From contig NZ_BNBR01000010.1 in NCBI RefSeq assembly GCF_014656055.1, forward strand, positions 1 to 64,000: a stretch of DNA of 64,000 nt. The letters are read 5' to 3'. This DNA comes from Streptomyces griseosporeus (lineage in GTDB: Bacteria; Actinomycetota; Actinomycetes; Streptomycetales; Streptomycetaceae). A program made the position numbers and the translations under genes. Numbering within the stretch: position 1 is the stretch's first letter; the number at the start of each line of letters is the position of its first letter. Below the pieces are notes generated by a model. That model ran no database searches. It worked only from the letters and a program-made list of their open reading frames with translations, and was not told where the DNA came from. Below are positions 15,924-23,783 of the stretch, piece by piece.

Positions 15924-16661
15924 ATGAGCCAGGAGTTCGGTGGCCGGACCGGCCTGCGGGGCAAACTCACCCAGTGGCTGCGCGGAGGCGGGCCGAAGGA
16001 GGCTGCCGGTGACGGCGGCCGTGAGGCCCTGCTGCTCGCCGCCGCCAAGGCCGGACTGCCGCTCGCGCCCGCCGCCCACCCGGCGCCCGGCTACCGCTGC
16101 TCCTGCGACCGCGTCGGCTGTCCCACCCCGGCCCGGCACCCGGTGTCGTTCGCCTGGCAGACGCAGTCCACCACCGACCGCGGCCAGATCGAGCGCTGGG
16201 CCCGCCACCAGCCGCTGGCCAACTTCATCACCGCCACCGGCATGGTCCACGACGTCCTCGACGTCCCGCTGGAGGCCGGACGCGAGGCGCTGGAGCGTCT
16301 GCTCGCCGCCGGGATCGACGTCGGGCCGGTCGCCGAGAGCGACGACGGCCGCATGCTGTTCTTCACCCTCACCCGCGGCACCCCCGAGGACGAGGACGAG
16401 TGGTGGCCGTGCGAGCTGGACTGCCATCCGGAGACCATGGACGAGCATCCCGGCCTGCGCTGGCACTGCCGGGGCTCCTACGTCCTCGTCCCGCCCGCCC
16501 GGCTCCCCGGCGACGACGGACAGGCCGTGCACTGGGTACGCGGCCCCGAGCATCCGCTGCCCGACCCGCTGACCCTGCTGGAGGTCCTCACCGACGCCTG
16601 CGCGCGGTACGTCGGCGAGGAGCCCGACCACGCGAACGCGGCCTGGCCCCTGCGCCACTGA
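15924..16661 (+). CDS. Bifunctional primase/polymerase N-terminal domain-like protein
   Basis: A 245-residue stand-alone protein resembling the prim-pol N-terminal domain found in actinobacterial replication proteins. The typical start is seen (LLAAAKAGLPLAPAAHPAPG), followed by a Cys cluster (CSCDRVGC), HPVSFAWQTQST, a WARHQPLANF segment and VLDVP, the place where the catalytic DxD would be. Here that position reads DVLDVPLEAG, so the second acidic residue is missing and activity is doubtful. Many Streptomyces have several such single-domain homologues. The ATG has AGGGGATAG upstream. It converges on the lipoprotein gene with a 15-bp gap. Confidence 0.7.
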   Translation: MSQEFGGRTGLRGKLTQWLRGGGPKEAAGDGGREALLLAAAKAGLPLAPAAHPAPGYRCSCDRVGCPTPARHPVSFAWQTQSTTDRGQIERWARHQPLANFITATGMVHDVLDVPLEAGREALERLLAAGIDVGPVAESDDGRMLFFTLTRGTPEDEDEWWPCELDCHPETMDEHPGLRWHCRGSYVLVPPARLPGDDGQAVHWVRGPEHPLPDPLTLLEVLTDACARYVGEEPDHANAAWPLRH

Positions 16662-16676
16662 GATCCGGCGGCCCGC

Positions 16677-17681
16677 TCAGCTGCCCTGCGCCGACGTGAG
16701 GCCCTGCACCCGGCCCAGCACGTCCACCTGCCCCTGTCCCGAGCCCTTCTTCGGGTCCAGGGCCACCTCGTTGGAGACGAACTCCATCAGCAGCGACTGC
16801 TTGATCTCACCCTTGGTCAGCGCCAGCACGGCCTCGTTCGGGGTGGGGACGGTCGCGCCCGCCGCCGCGGTCTGCTTGCGGTAGTGGCGGCTGGCGAAGA
16901 ACACCAGCGCGCCGCCGTCCGCGGTGCGCAGCGCCAGCGGCGCGTAGTCGCCGGCCGTCGCCGCCTCGTCGATGTACTGGGTGACCAAGCCCGGCTTCTT
17001 CGCGTTCTTCTCCCGCTGAGCGCGCCACACGCTGGTGTGGGTGCCGTCCGCGAAGGACGTGCCGCCGCTGCGCAGGTAGTCGGTGTAGCCCTTGCTCAGG
17101 TCCTCGGGCGCGGCGGCGAGGTCCGGCGAGTCGGCGGGGACGGCCTCGGCGAACCCGTCGGCGTCCTTCTTGAACCGCGGTACGTCGGACGGCTCGACCA
17201 GCGTCAGATACGCCACCTGCCACGGCTCGTCGAGGTCGTGCCGCAGGAACACCAGCAGCCAGCGGGCCGAGGTGCTCTTGTTCGACTTGGTGTCGGCGAC
17301 GAACCAGCGCGGCCAGCCGGCCTTCTTGGGGATGGTGTACTTCGCGTCCGACAGTTCCAGCGGCGCGTGCTCGGGGTTGCCGCCCGGGTTGTTGGCGTGC
17401 CCCGCCGTCAGCCGGGCCGCGTCGATGTCGCCCAGCGGGCCGGTGGTGTAGTCGGCGTCCAGGGAGTTGTCGTAGGCCTTGTCGGCCCGGTTGTACGCGC
17501 TCGTGAACTGCTCCAGCGCCTTGGCCGCCTCGGCGGGCGTCGCCGCAGGCAGCACCTCGCGCTCGCCGTGCACCACCACGCACCCGCCGGCCGTCAGCGA
17601 CAGGGCGGTCACCACCGCCGCCGCCATGAGTGCGTTCCGCTCACGCCTACGAAGCCAGCGCCGGCTGCGTTCCCTGGTCAT
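16677..17681 (-). CDS. Conserved lipoprotein
   Basis: A 334-residue exported lipoprotein: a basic N-terminus (RERSRRWLRRRERN), hydrophobic core and lipobox LTAGGC with Cys at residue 34. The mature part is soluble, with no recognised catalytic motif; it resembles conserved Streptomyces lipoproteins of unknown function. It lies 74 bp downstream of efeU on the same strand, so it could be the last gene of the iron-uptake operon, but the gap allows a separate promoter. Function not assigned. Confidence 0.75.
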   Translation of the reverse strand: MTRERSRRWLRRRERNALMAAAVVTALSLTAGGCVVVHGEREVLPAATPAEAAKALEQFTSAYNRADKAYDNSLDADYTTGPLGDIDAARLTAGHANNPGGNPEHAPLELSDAKYTIPKKAGWPRWFVADTKSNKSTSARWLLVFLRHDLDEPWQVAYLTLVEPSDVPRFKKDADGFAEAVPADSPDLAAAPEDLSKGYTDYLRSGGTSFADGTHTSVWRAQREKNAKKPGLVTQYIDEAATAGDYAPLALRTADGGALVFFASRHYRKQTAAAGATVPTPNEAVLALTKGEIKQSLLMEFVSNEVALDPKKGSGQGQVDVLGRVQGLTSAQGS

Positions 17682-17755
17682 CGGGCTCCTTCACCTTCCC
17701 CTTCCCGGAGGCGAACCCTACCGGGAGGCGAGGAGCCGCCGACGCCGGGTCCCCG

Positions 17756-18613
17756 TCAGGCCTTCTCCCGTACCGCGGGGGAGGGTTGGGCGGGCTTCTG
17801 GGGGCCCGAGCCGAAGCCCAGCGGGGACAGGAACAGCGCCAGCGTCGGCACCAGGTACAGCAGCCAGACCGTGACCTGCAGGACCGTCGGGTCGGGCTGG
17901 AAGTTGAAGACGCCCTTGAGCAGGGTGCCGTACCAGCTGTCCGGCGGGATGGTGTCGCTGATGTCGAAGGCCTGGTTCGTCAGGCCCGGCACCCAGTCGG
18001 CCTCCTGCAGGTCGTGGAAGCCGTACGCCAGCACGCCCGCCGCGACGACGACCAGCATGCCGCCGGTCCACGTGAAGAACTTCGCCAGGTTGATCTTCAG
18101 CGCGCCCCGGTAGAACAGCCAGCCCAGGAGAACGGCCGTGGCCAGGCCGAGCGCCACGCCGATCAGCGGGCGCGGCGTGCCGTCGGAGGCCGCGTGCACC
18201 GACGCCCACACAAACAGGGCGGTCTCCAGCCCCTCCCGGCCCACCGCGAGGAACGCGGTCGCCACCAGCGCGGCCGTGCCCATCTGCAGGGCCGCGTCCA
18301 GCTTGCCGTGCAGCTCGGACTTCAGGTGCCGGGCGGTGCGCCGCATCCAGAACACCATCCACGTCACCAGGCCGACCGCGACGATCGACAGCGACCCGCC
18401 GAGCGCCTCCTGCGCCTCGAACGTCAGCTCCTGCGAGCCGAACTCCAGCGCGCAGCCGAAGGCGAGGGCGATCGCCACCGCGATGCCGATGCCCACCCAG
18501 ATCGGGCGGATGGCGTCCCGGCGGCCCGTCTTGACCAGGTAGGCGATGAGGATGCAGACGACGAGCGAGGCCTCCAGGCCCTCCCGCAAACCGATCAGGT
18601 AGTTGGAGAACAC
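17756..18613 (-). CDS. efeU: EfeU, FTR1-type iron permease
   Basis: A 285-residue membrane protein with seven predicted helices. The two REGLE iron-translocation motifs of the FTR1/EfeU family are present (REGLEA near the N-terminus, REGLET near residue 145). It moves iron across the cytoplasmic membrane as part of the EfeUOB system, which in bacteria is most active on ferrous iron at low pH. It starts 4 bp after the efeB stop, so the two are tightly coupled. Gene order on the minus strand is O-B-U rather than the E. coli U-O-B. Confidence 0.92.
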   Translation of the reverse strand: MFSNYLIGLREGLEASLVVCILIAYLVKTGRRDAIRPIWVGIGIAVAIALAFGCALEFGSQELTFEAQEALGGSLSIVAVGLVTWMVFWMRRTARHLKSELHGKLDAALQMGTAALVATAFLAVGREGLETALFVWASVHAASDGTPRPLIGVALGLATAVLLGWLFYRGALKINLAKFFTWTGGMLVVVAAGVLAYGFHDLQEADWVPGLTNQAFDISDTIPPDSWYGTLLKGVFNFQPDPTVLQVTVWLLYLVPTLALFLSPLGFGSGPQKPAQPSPAVREKA

Positions 18614-18617
18614 GGCC

Positions 18618-19904
18618 CTACGCCTCCTCGGAGAACAGCGTCCGCCCCCACCAGTCGCCGGAGTCCCGGACGCCCGGCGGGACGGCGAAGACGGCCGAAC
18701 CCACGTGCTGGATGTACTCGTTCAGCGCGTCCATGCGCGCCAGGTTGCGCTGGATGGGGATGAAGCCCTTGCGGACGTCCCGCTGGTAGGCGAGGAAGAA
18801 CAGCCCCGCGTCGAGCCGGCCCAGTCCGTCCGTGCCGTCGGTGAAGCTGTAGCCGCGGCGCAGGATCGTCGCCCCGTTGTTGGAGTCGGGGTGCGCGAGC
18901 CGGACGTGCGCGTCGGGCTTCATCGCCTTCAGGAACGGCTCGTCGCGCTCCTTGGCCTTGCCGACGGGCGCGCCCTCGCCCTTGTCCCGGCCGAAGACGT
19001 CCTCCTGCTCCTGCAGCGAGGTGCGGTCCCAGGTCTCGATGTGCATCCGGATGCGGCGGGCGACGAGATACGAGCCGCCGGTCATCCAGGTGGGCCCGTC
19101 CTTCTCGCCGACCCACACGAACTTGGCGAGCCGGTCGGTCTCGGTGCCCGCGATGTTGCGGGTGCCGTCCTTGAAGCCCATCAGGTTGCGCGGGGTCTGC
19201 GCGTCCGGCGTGGTGGAGGAGGTCTTGCCGAAGCCGAGCTGGGACCAGCGGATGGAGACCTTGCCGAAGCCGATGCGGGCGAGGTTGCGCACGGCGTGCA
19301 CCGCGACCTGCGGGTCGTCGGCGCAGGCCTGGATGCACAGGTCGCCGCCGCTGCGGTTCTTGTCGAGGTTGTCGCCGGGGAACTGCGGCAGGTCGACCAG
19401 GGCGGCCGGCCGCTTGTCCTTCAGGCCGAACTTCTCGAAGAGGGACGGGCCGAAGCCGATCGTCAGCGTCAGCCGGGACGGCTTGAGCCCCAGCGCCTCG
19501 CCGGTGTCGTCCGGCGGCGCCTCGGCCAGTCCGCCGTAGGCGCCCTCGCCGACCGCCCTGCCCGCGGTCATCCGCCGGGCCGCCTCGGTCCAGTCCTTCA
19601 GCAGCTGCACGAACGCGGCGCGGTCGTCGGTGTCCACGTCGAACGCGGCGAAGTGCAGCCGGTCCTGCACGGGCGTGGCGATGCCCGCCTGGTGGGCGCC
19701 GTGGAACTCCACGGCGCCGCCCACCTCGGCGGCGGCCGGGTCGACGTCGTTGCCGGTGCGGGTCATGGCGACGGCACCGCCGGCCGCGGCGGCGCCGAGC
19801 GCGAGGCCGGCCCCGCCCCAGCCGATCAGCGCGCGCCGGCTGGGCGCGGCGGCCGTGGCGCGGGCCGTCTCGGTGCCCTCGGTGGCGTCCTGGGGGTCGG
19901 TCAT
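18618..19904 (-). CDS. efeB: EfeB, Tat-exported DyP-type haem peroxidase
   Basis: A 428-residue dye-decolourising peroxidase of the EfeB/DyP class. A twin-arginine signal is present (SRRALIGWGGAG then an alanine-rich core), so the folded haem enzyme is exported by Tat. The DyP signature GFKDGTRN carries the distal Asp, and a haem-ligand His lies in the C-terminal part (HVRLAHPDSN region). In EfeUOB it is proposed to oxidise ferrous iron or act on haem outside the membrane. The ATG at 19904 has AAGGGA 8 nt upstream and follows efeO by 20 bp. Confidence 0.92.
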   Translation of the reverse strand: MTDPQDATEGTETARATAAAPSRRALIGWGGAGLALGAAAAGGAVAMTRTGNDVDPAAAEVGGAVEFHGAHQAGIATPVQDRLHFAAFDVDTDDRAAFVQLLKDWTEAARRMTAGRAVGEGAYGGLAEAPPDDTGEALGLKPSRLTLTIGFGPSLFEKFGLKDKRPAALVDLPQFPGDNLDKNRSGGDLCIQACADDPQVAVHAVRNLARIGFGKVSIRWSQLGFGKTSSTTPDAQTPRNLMGFKDGTRNIAGTETDRLAKFVWVGEKDGPTWMTGGSYLVARRIRMHIETWDRTSLQEQEDVFGRDKGEGAPVGKAKERDEPFLKAMKPDAHVRLAHPDSNNGATILRRGYSFTDGTDGLGRLDAGLFFLAYQRDVRKGFIPIQRNLARMDALNEYIQHVGSAVFAVPPGVRDSGDWWGRTLFSEEA

Positions 19905-19924
19905 GGGTGCGTCCCTTGCTTCCC

Positions 19925-21067
19925 TTACTTCGCTACGGCGGCGGCGAGCTTGGACAGCGGCTCGGCGAGCGCGTTCACCGCGTCGGAGAGCTTCTTGCGG
20001 TCGGCGTCGGCCACCTTGTCGTAGGAGGTGAAGTCGTAGGAGTTCTTGTCCGCGCGGTAGTCGTCGAGCAGCGTGTTCAGCGCGGCGAACTGCTTGTCCA
20101 GCTCGGCGGTGAGCGCCTTGTCGTTCTCCTGCGCGACCGGCTTCAGCAGGTCGTAGGACTGCTGGGCGCCCTCGACGTTGGCCTTGAAGTCGACCAGGTC
20201 GGTGTGCGAGTAGCGCTCCTCCTCGCCGGTGACCTTGCCGGTGGCGACCTCGTCGAGCAGCTCCTTGGCGCCGTTGGCCATGGAGGTGGGGGTGATCTCG
20301 GCCTTGCCGACCCGGCTCTGCCAGTCCTTGAGGTCGGTGATCAGCTGGTCGGCGAGGGCCTTCTCGGCGGTGCCGATCTTGCCGTCCTTCCACAGGGCCT
20401 TCTCCAGCCGGTGCCAGCCGGTCCACTTCTGGCCGGGCTCCAGGCCGTCCTCGCGGACGTCGACCTTGGGGTCGATGTCGCCGAAGGACTCGGCGACCGG
20501 CTCGGTGCGCTCCCAGCCGATGCGGGAGGGGGCGTAGGCCTTCTTGGCGGCGGCGACGTCGCCGGCCTTGACCGCCTTCACGAACGTCTCGACCTTGGGC
20601 AGCGTCTCGTCCGCCTGCGCCTGCGCGTACGCCCGGTAGGCGGCGACGGCCTTGTCCAGGCGCGGGTCGCGCTGGGCGGCGGCGCCGGCGCCGGTGACCT
20701 TCAGGGCCTGGCGGATGCCGGCGCCCTTCATGCCGGGCTTGCAGGCGATCTTGTAGTCGCCGGCCTTCACCTCGGCGGTGACCTTCTGCTTGGTGCCGGG
20801 GCCGATGTTCTCGCGCTCGGTGACCACCCGGTCGTCCGGGAAGAGGACGTAGACCTCGGTGACCTTGGAGCCCTTGTTCTCGATGGCCAGCTCGACGTGG
20901 CCCGCGGAGATCTCCTTCTTGGAGGTCTCGCACGCGGTGTCCGTGGCCGTCACCTCGATGACGCGGTCGTCGCCCTCGGCGCTGCTCTTCTCCGTGCAGC
21001 CGGTGACGGCGGTCAGAGCCGCGGCGGTGGCTACGGCGGTGACGACGGACAGTCTGGCGGCTCGCAT
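19925..21067 (-). CDS. efeO: EfeO, cupredoxin/M75 iron-binding lipoprotein
   Basis: A 380-residue secreted lipoprotein (lipobox LTAVTGC). The N-terminal half is a cupredoxin-like domain (with the DTACETSKKEISAG and GDYKIACKPGM strands). The C-terminal half is the M75/imelysin-like helical domain with the GWHRLE (HxxE) motif that binds metal. It collects iron at the cell surface for EfeB and EfeU. The ATG at 21067 is preferred to an upstream ATG at 21112 because the basic-hydrophobic signal then begins at once (MRAARL). An iron box lies 55-73 bp upstream, consistent with iron repression of the whole operon. Confidence 0.92.
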   Translation of the reverse strand: MRAARLSVVTAVATAAALTAVTGCTEKSSAEGDDRVIEVTATDTACETSKKEISAGHVELAIENKGSKVTEVYVLFPDDRVVTERENIGPGTKQKVTAEVKAGDYKIACKPGMKGAGIRQALKVTGAGAAAQRDPRLDKAVAAYRAYAQAQADETLPKVETFVKAVKAGDVAAAKKAYAPSRIGWERTEPVAESFGDIDPKVDVREDGLEPGQKWTGWHRLEKALWKDGKIGTAEKALADQLITDLKDWQSRVGKAEITPTSMANGAKELLDEVATGKVTGEEERYSHTDLVDFKANVEGAQQSYDLLKPVAQENDKALTAELDKQFAALNTLLDDYRADKNSYDFTSYDKVADADRKKLSDAVNALAEPLSKLAAAVAK

Positions 21068-21121
21068 GCGGGCTCCTGGCGGATGGCTGAAAAACGTCGT
21101 GACGGGCCTCACAGGGATTGG

Positions 21122-21140
21122 TGAGGCTCGCCTAACTTAT
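21122..21140 (-). promoter_or_regulatory. DmdR/IdeR-type iron box upstream of efeO
   Basis: Read on the minus strand, the 19 bp ATAAGTTAGGCGAGCCTCA match the actinobacterial iron box TTAGGTTAGGCTAACCTAA at 14 positions, including the GTTAGGC core. It lies about 55 bp before the efeO start. Iron-loaded DmdR1 (the Streptomyces DtxR/IdeR protein) should repress efeOBU here. Confidence 0.75.
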
Positions 21141-21297
21141 CTAAGCCTTGCCTGCCTGAGACCCCGGTGTGCCGTGATTCAGCTCTCATAGACGGCGTAT
21201 GGGAACGGTGCGATCTCAATGACCTAAAAGCCACGCAAAGAACAGACCAAGAGAAGTCCAAGGATGACCAGGTGGACCGGGATGTTTCAATGCCCGC

Positions 21298-21942
21298 GTG
21301 ACTGACTACGACGTACTGCGCGTCTTCTGTGCGCCGAACGGCGGATACGGCAATGAGCTGGGCGTCGTCCGCGACGGATCCGTCCTGCCCCGGCAGGACG
21401 ACCGGCAGGCCCTCGCCGCGAAGCTCGGCTTCAGCGAGACGGTGTTCGTGGACGACCCCGAGCGCGGGGTCGTCGACATCTACACGCCCACCCTGCGCCT
21501 GCCGTTCGCCGGTCACCCCTGCGTCGGCACGGCCTGGCTGCTGGACGTGCCCGAACTGGTCACGCCCGCCGGGGTGGTGGGCGCCCGGCAGGACGGGGAG
21601 TTCTGCTGGATCGAGGCCCGCCCGGAGTGGGCGCCGCCGCGCACCCTGCGGCAGTACGCGAGCGCGGCCGAGGTCGACGACCTGGCCGTGCCGCCGCCGG
21701 GGGAGTGGATCTACGCCTGGGCCTGGGAGGACGAGCCGGCCGGCCGGGTCCGCGCCCGCGCCTTCCCCGGCCGCGACGACGGCATCGAGGAGGACGAGGC
21801 CACCGGCGCCGCGGCCCTGCTCCTCACGGCCCGCCTCGGCCGCGCCCTCAACATCACCCAGGGCTCCGGCTCCCAGATCCTCACGGCCCCCCAGCCGCAC
21901 GGCTGGGTGGAGATCGGCGGCCGGGTCGTCCTCGAACGCTGA
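21298..21942 (+). CDS. PhzF family protein (isomerase/epimerase fold)
   Basis: A 214-residue PhzF-like protein with the two-lobed diaminopimelate-epimerase fold. The first-strand motif is DVLRVFCAPNGGYGNELGVV, the catalytic Glu is in GFSETVFV, and the second lobe has the typical FAGHPCVGTAW; C-terminal DEATGAAA matches the second-domain helix. At 214 residues it is shorter than standard PhzF (about 280). It starts with GTG at 21298, diverges from efeO and converges with the haem oxygenase (21-bp gap). Substrate unknown; no phenazine genes are nearby. Confidence 0.82.
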   Translation: MTDYDVLRVFCAPNGGYGNELGVVRDGSVLPRQDDRQALAAKLGFSETVFVDDPERGVVDIYTPTLRLPFAGHPCVGTAWLLDVPELVTPAGVVGARQDGEFCWIEARPEWAPPRTLRQYASAAEVDDLAVPPPGEWIYAWAWEDEPAGRVRARAFPGRDDGIEEDEATGAAALLLTARLGRALNITQGSGSQILTAPQPHGWVEIGGRVVLER

Positions 21943-21963
21943 AAGCCTGTGTGCCCGCGGGGT

Positions 21964-22611
21964 TCACGCGGTCACCCGGAACTCCTCGCCCAGCGCCCGG
22001 AACACCGCCGTGTTCAGCGCGAACGCCCGCTCGCACTCCGCCACCACCCGCCGCCTCTCCACCGCGTCCGCCCGGAGGCCGTCCAGCAGCGCCCGGTAAC
22101 GCCGCTTGAAGGCGGCCGGGTTGGGGATCTCCTCGAACACGTAGAAGCGGACCCCGTCGCCCTTGCGGGCGAAGCCCCAGGTCCGCTCCGCCGAGTCGCG
22201 GATGATCTGGCCGCCGGACAGGTCGCCCAGACAGCGGGTGTAGTGGTGCGCCACATATCCGGCGGGCCAGCGCTCGGCGCACTCCCGCACCCGCGCCGCG
22301 TACGCCCGCGTCTGAGGCAGCGCCTCCAGCCCCGCCCGCCAGCCGGGGCCCCGCAGATGCGCCAGGTCCCGCGCCAGCGCGGGCAGCCGGAACAGCTCCG
22401 GCCGGACGAACGGACCCGCCACGGGATCCGCCGCCAGCCGCTCGGCGCCGGCCTCCAGCGCCTCGTACACGAACCACAGCTGCTCCGTGTACCGCGCGTA
22501 CGCGTCCACGCCGAGCCGTCCGCCGAGCAGGCCGCTCATGAACGCCGAGGACTCCGCCTCCGTGTGCCGCGCGCGGGACGCGGTGCGGAGGACGGCCGAG
22601 AAGGACTCCAT
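21964..22611 (-). CDS. Haem oxygenase
   Basis: A 215-residue biliverdin-producing haem oxygenase, the usual size for the HmuO/HO-1 type. The proximal haem-ligand His is in SRARHTEAE near the N-terminus, and the distal-helix glycine motif is LGDLSGGQII. It opens haem to biliverdin, CO and ferrous iron in the cytoplasm. The ATG at 22611 is chosen because AGGA lies 9 nt before it; an ATG 18 bp upstream is possible. Its position near efeOBU suggests iron salvage, although no iron box is seen directly upstream. Confidence 0.9.
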   Translation of the reverse strand: MESFSAVLRTASRARHTEAESSAFMSGLLGGRLGVDAYARYTEQLWFVYEALEAGAERLAADPVAGPFVRPELFRLPALARDLAHLRGPGWRAGLEALPQTRAYAARVRECAERWPAGYVAHHYTRCLGDLSGGQIIRDSAERTWGFARKGDGVRFYVFEEIPNPAAFKRRYRALLDGLRADAVERRRVVAECERAFALNTAVFRALGEEFRVTA

Positions 22612-22633
22612 GGCGCCCATCCTGCGCAACGGA

Positions 22634-23491
22634 TCACGGCAGGGTGAGGATCTCCGCGCCCGTGTCCGTCACGACCAGCGTGTGCTCGAACTGCGCCGTG
22701 CGCTTGCGGTCCTTCGTCACGACCGTCCAGCCGTCGTCCCACATGTCGTACTCGTGCGTCCCGAGCGTCAGCATCGGCTCGATCGTGAACGTCATCCCGG
22801 GCTGCATGACCGTCGTCGCGTGCGGGCTGTCGTAGTGCGGGATGATCAGGCCCGAGTGGAAGGAGGAGTTGATGCCGTGGCCCGTGAAGTCACGGACCAC
22901 GCCGTAGCCGAAGCGCTTGGCGTACGACTCGATGACCCGGCCGATGACATTGATCTGCCGGCCCGGCCGGACCGCCTTGATCGCCCGGTTCAGCGCCTCC
23001 CGCGTGCGCTCGACGAGCAGCCGGCTCTCCTCGTCCACGTCACCCACCAGATAGGTGGCGTTGTTGTCGCCGTGCACCCCGCCGATGTACGCCGTCACGT
23101 CCAGGTTGACGATGTCGCCGTCGCGCAGGACCGTCGAGTCCGGGATGCCGTGGCAGATCACCTCGTTGACCGAGGTGCACAGCGACTTGGGGAAGCCGCG
23201 GTAGCCCAGCGTGGAGGGGTAGGCGCCGTGGTCGCACATGTACTCGTGCGCCACCTTGTCCAGCTCGTCCGTGGTCACGCCCGGCGCGATCAGCTTCGCC
23301 GCCTCCTCCATCGCCTGCGCCGCGATCCGGCCGGCGACCCGCATCGCCTCGATCGTCTCGGGCGTCTGCACCTCCGGTCCGGTGTACGGCGTCGGCGCCG
23401 GCTTGCCGACGTACTCGGGGCGGCGGATGTTTCCGGGCACGGAACGGGTGGGGGACAGCTCCCCGGGCACAAGCAGCGACTGGCCAGACAT
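22634..23491 (-). CDS. map: Methionine aminopeptidase, type I
   Basis: A 285-residue MetAP-I that removes the initiator Met from nascent proteins. The five metal ligands are visible: Asp in NLDVTAY, Asp in GVHGDNN, His in FTGHGI, Glu in TIEPMLT and Glu in QFEHTLV. An N-terminal extension of about 40 residues (PTRSVPGNIRRPEYVGKP region) is typical of the actinobacterial long form that binds ribosomes or SH3-like partners. The ATG at 23491 has a TAGACT 7 nt upstream and no ribosome site, so it is probably leaderless. It lies 22 bp upstream of the haem oxygenase on the same strand. Confidence 0.93.
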   Translation of the reverse strand: MSGQSLLVPGELSPTRSVPGNIRRPEYVGKPAPTPYTGPEVQTPETIEAMRVAGRIAAQAMEEAAKLIAPGVTTDELDKVAHEYMCDHGAYPSTLGYRGFPKSLCTSVNEVICHGIPDSTVLRDGDIVNLDVTAYIGGVHGDNNATYLVGDVDEESRLLVERTREALNRAIKAVRPGRQINVIGRVIESYAKRFGYGVVRDFTGHGINSSFHSGLIIPHYDSPHATTVMQPGMTFTIEPMLTLGTHEYDMWDDGWTVVTKDRKRTAQFEHTLVVTDTGAEILTLP

Positions 23492-23498
23492 GCCAGCG

Positions 23499-23504
23499 AG
23501 TCTA
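23499..23504 (-). promoter_or_regulatory. -10 element TAGACT for leaderless map
   Basis: On the minus strand TAGACT ends 7 nt before the map ATG, which places the transcription start at the start codon. Confidence 0.55.
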
Positions 23505-23549
23505 ACCAGCGGGCATGCGGGAATATGTTCGTGGCGAGAGGAGCTGGTC

Positions 23550-23783
23550 ATGGCCCTGTTCAAGAAGCGCACGGCCGGAAAGCCGGGCGAGTGGTACTAC
23601 TGCCTGGAGCACAAGAAGGTCGAGGAAGGCCCCGACTGCCCGGGCAAGGACCGGTTCGGGCCGTACGCCTCCCGGCAGGAGGCCCAGCACGCGATGGACA
23701 CCGCCCGCGAGCGCAACCTCCAGTGGGAGAACGACCCGCGCTGGCACGACGCGCCGGCCGGCCCCGCGGCCGACGACGACTGA
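23550..23783 (+). CDS. Small conserved protein, unknown function
   Basis: A 77-residue soluble protein, MALFKKRTAG at the N-terminus, then GEWYYCLEHKKVEEGPDCPG and KDRFGPYASRQEAQHAMDTA. The pair Cys-x-x-His and Cys-Pro in the middle could bind a metal, and the GPYASRQEAQ helix resembles small SPOR-like or ribbon-helix proteins that are widespread in Streptomyces. AGGAG lies 6 nt before the ATG. It is divergent from map and its TGA abuts the stop of the opposing MFS gene (TGATCA, no base between). Function not assigned. Confidence 0.75.
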   Translation: MALFKKRTAGKPGEWYYCLEHKKVEEGPDCPGKDRFGPYASRQEAQHAMDTARERNLQWENDPRWHDAPAGPAADDD

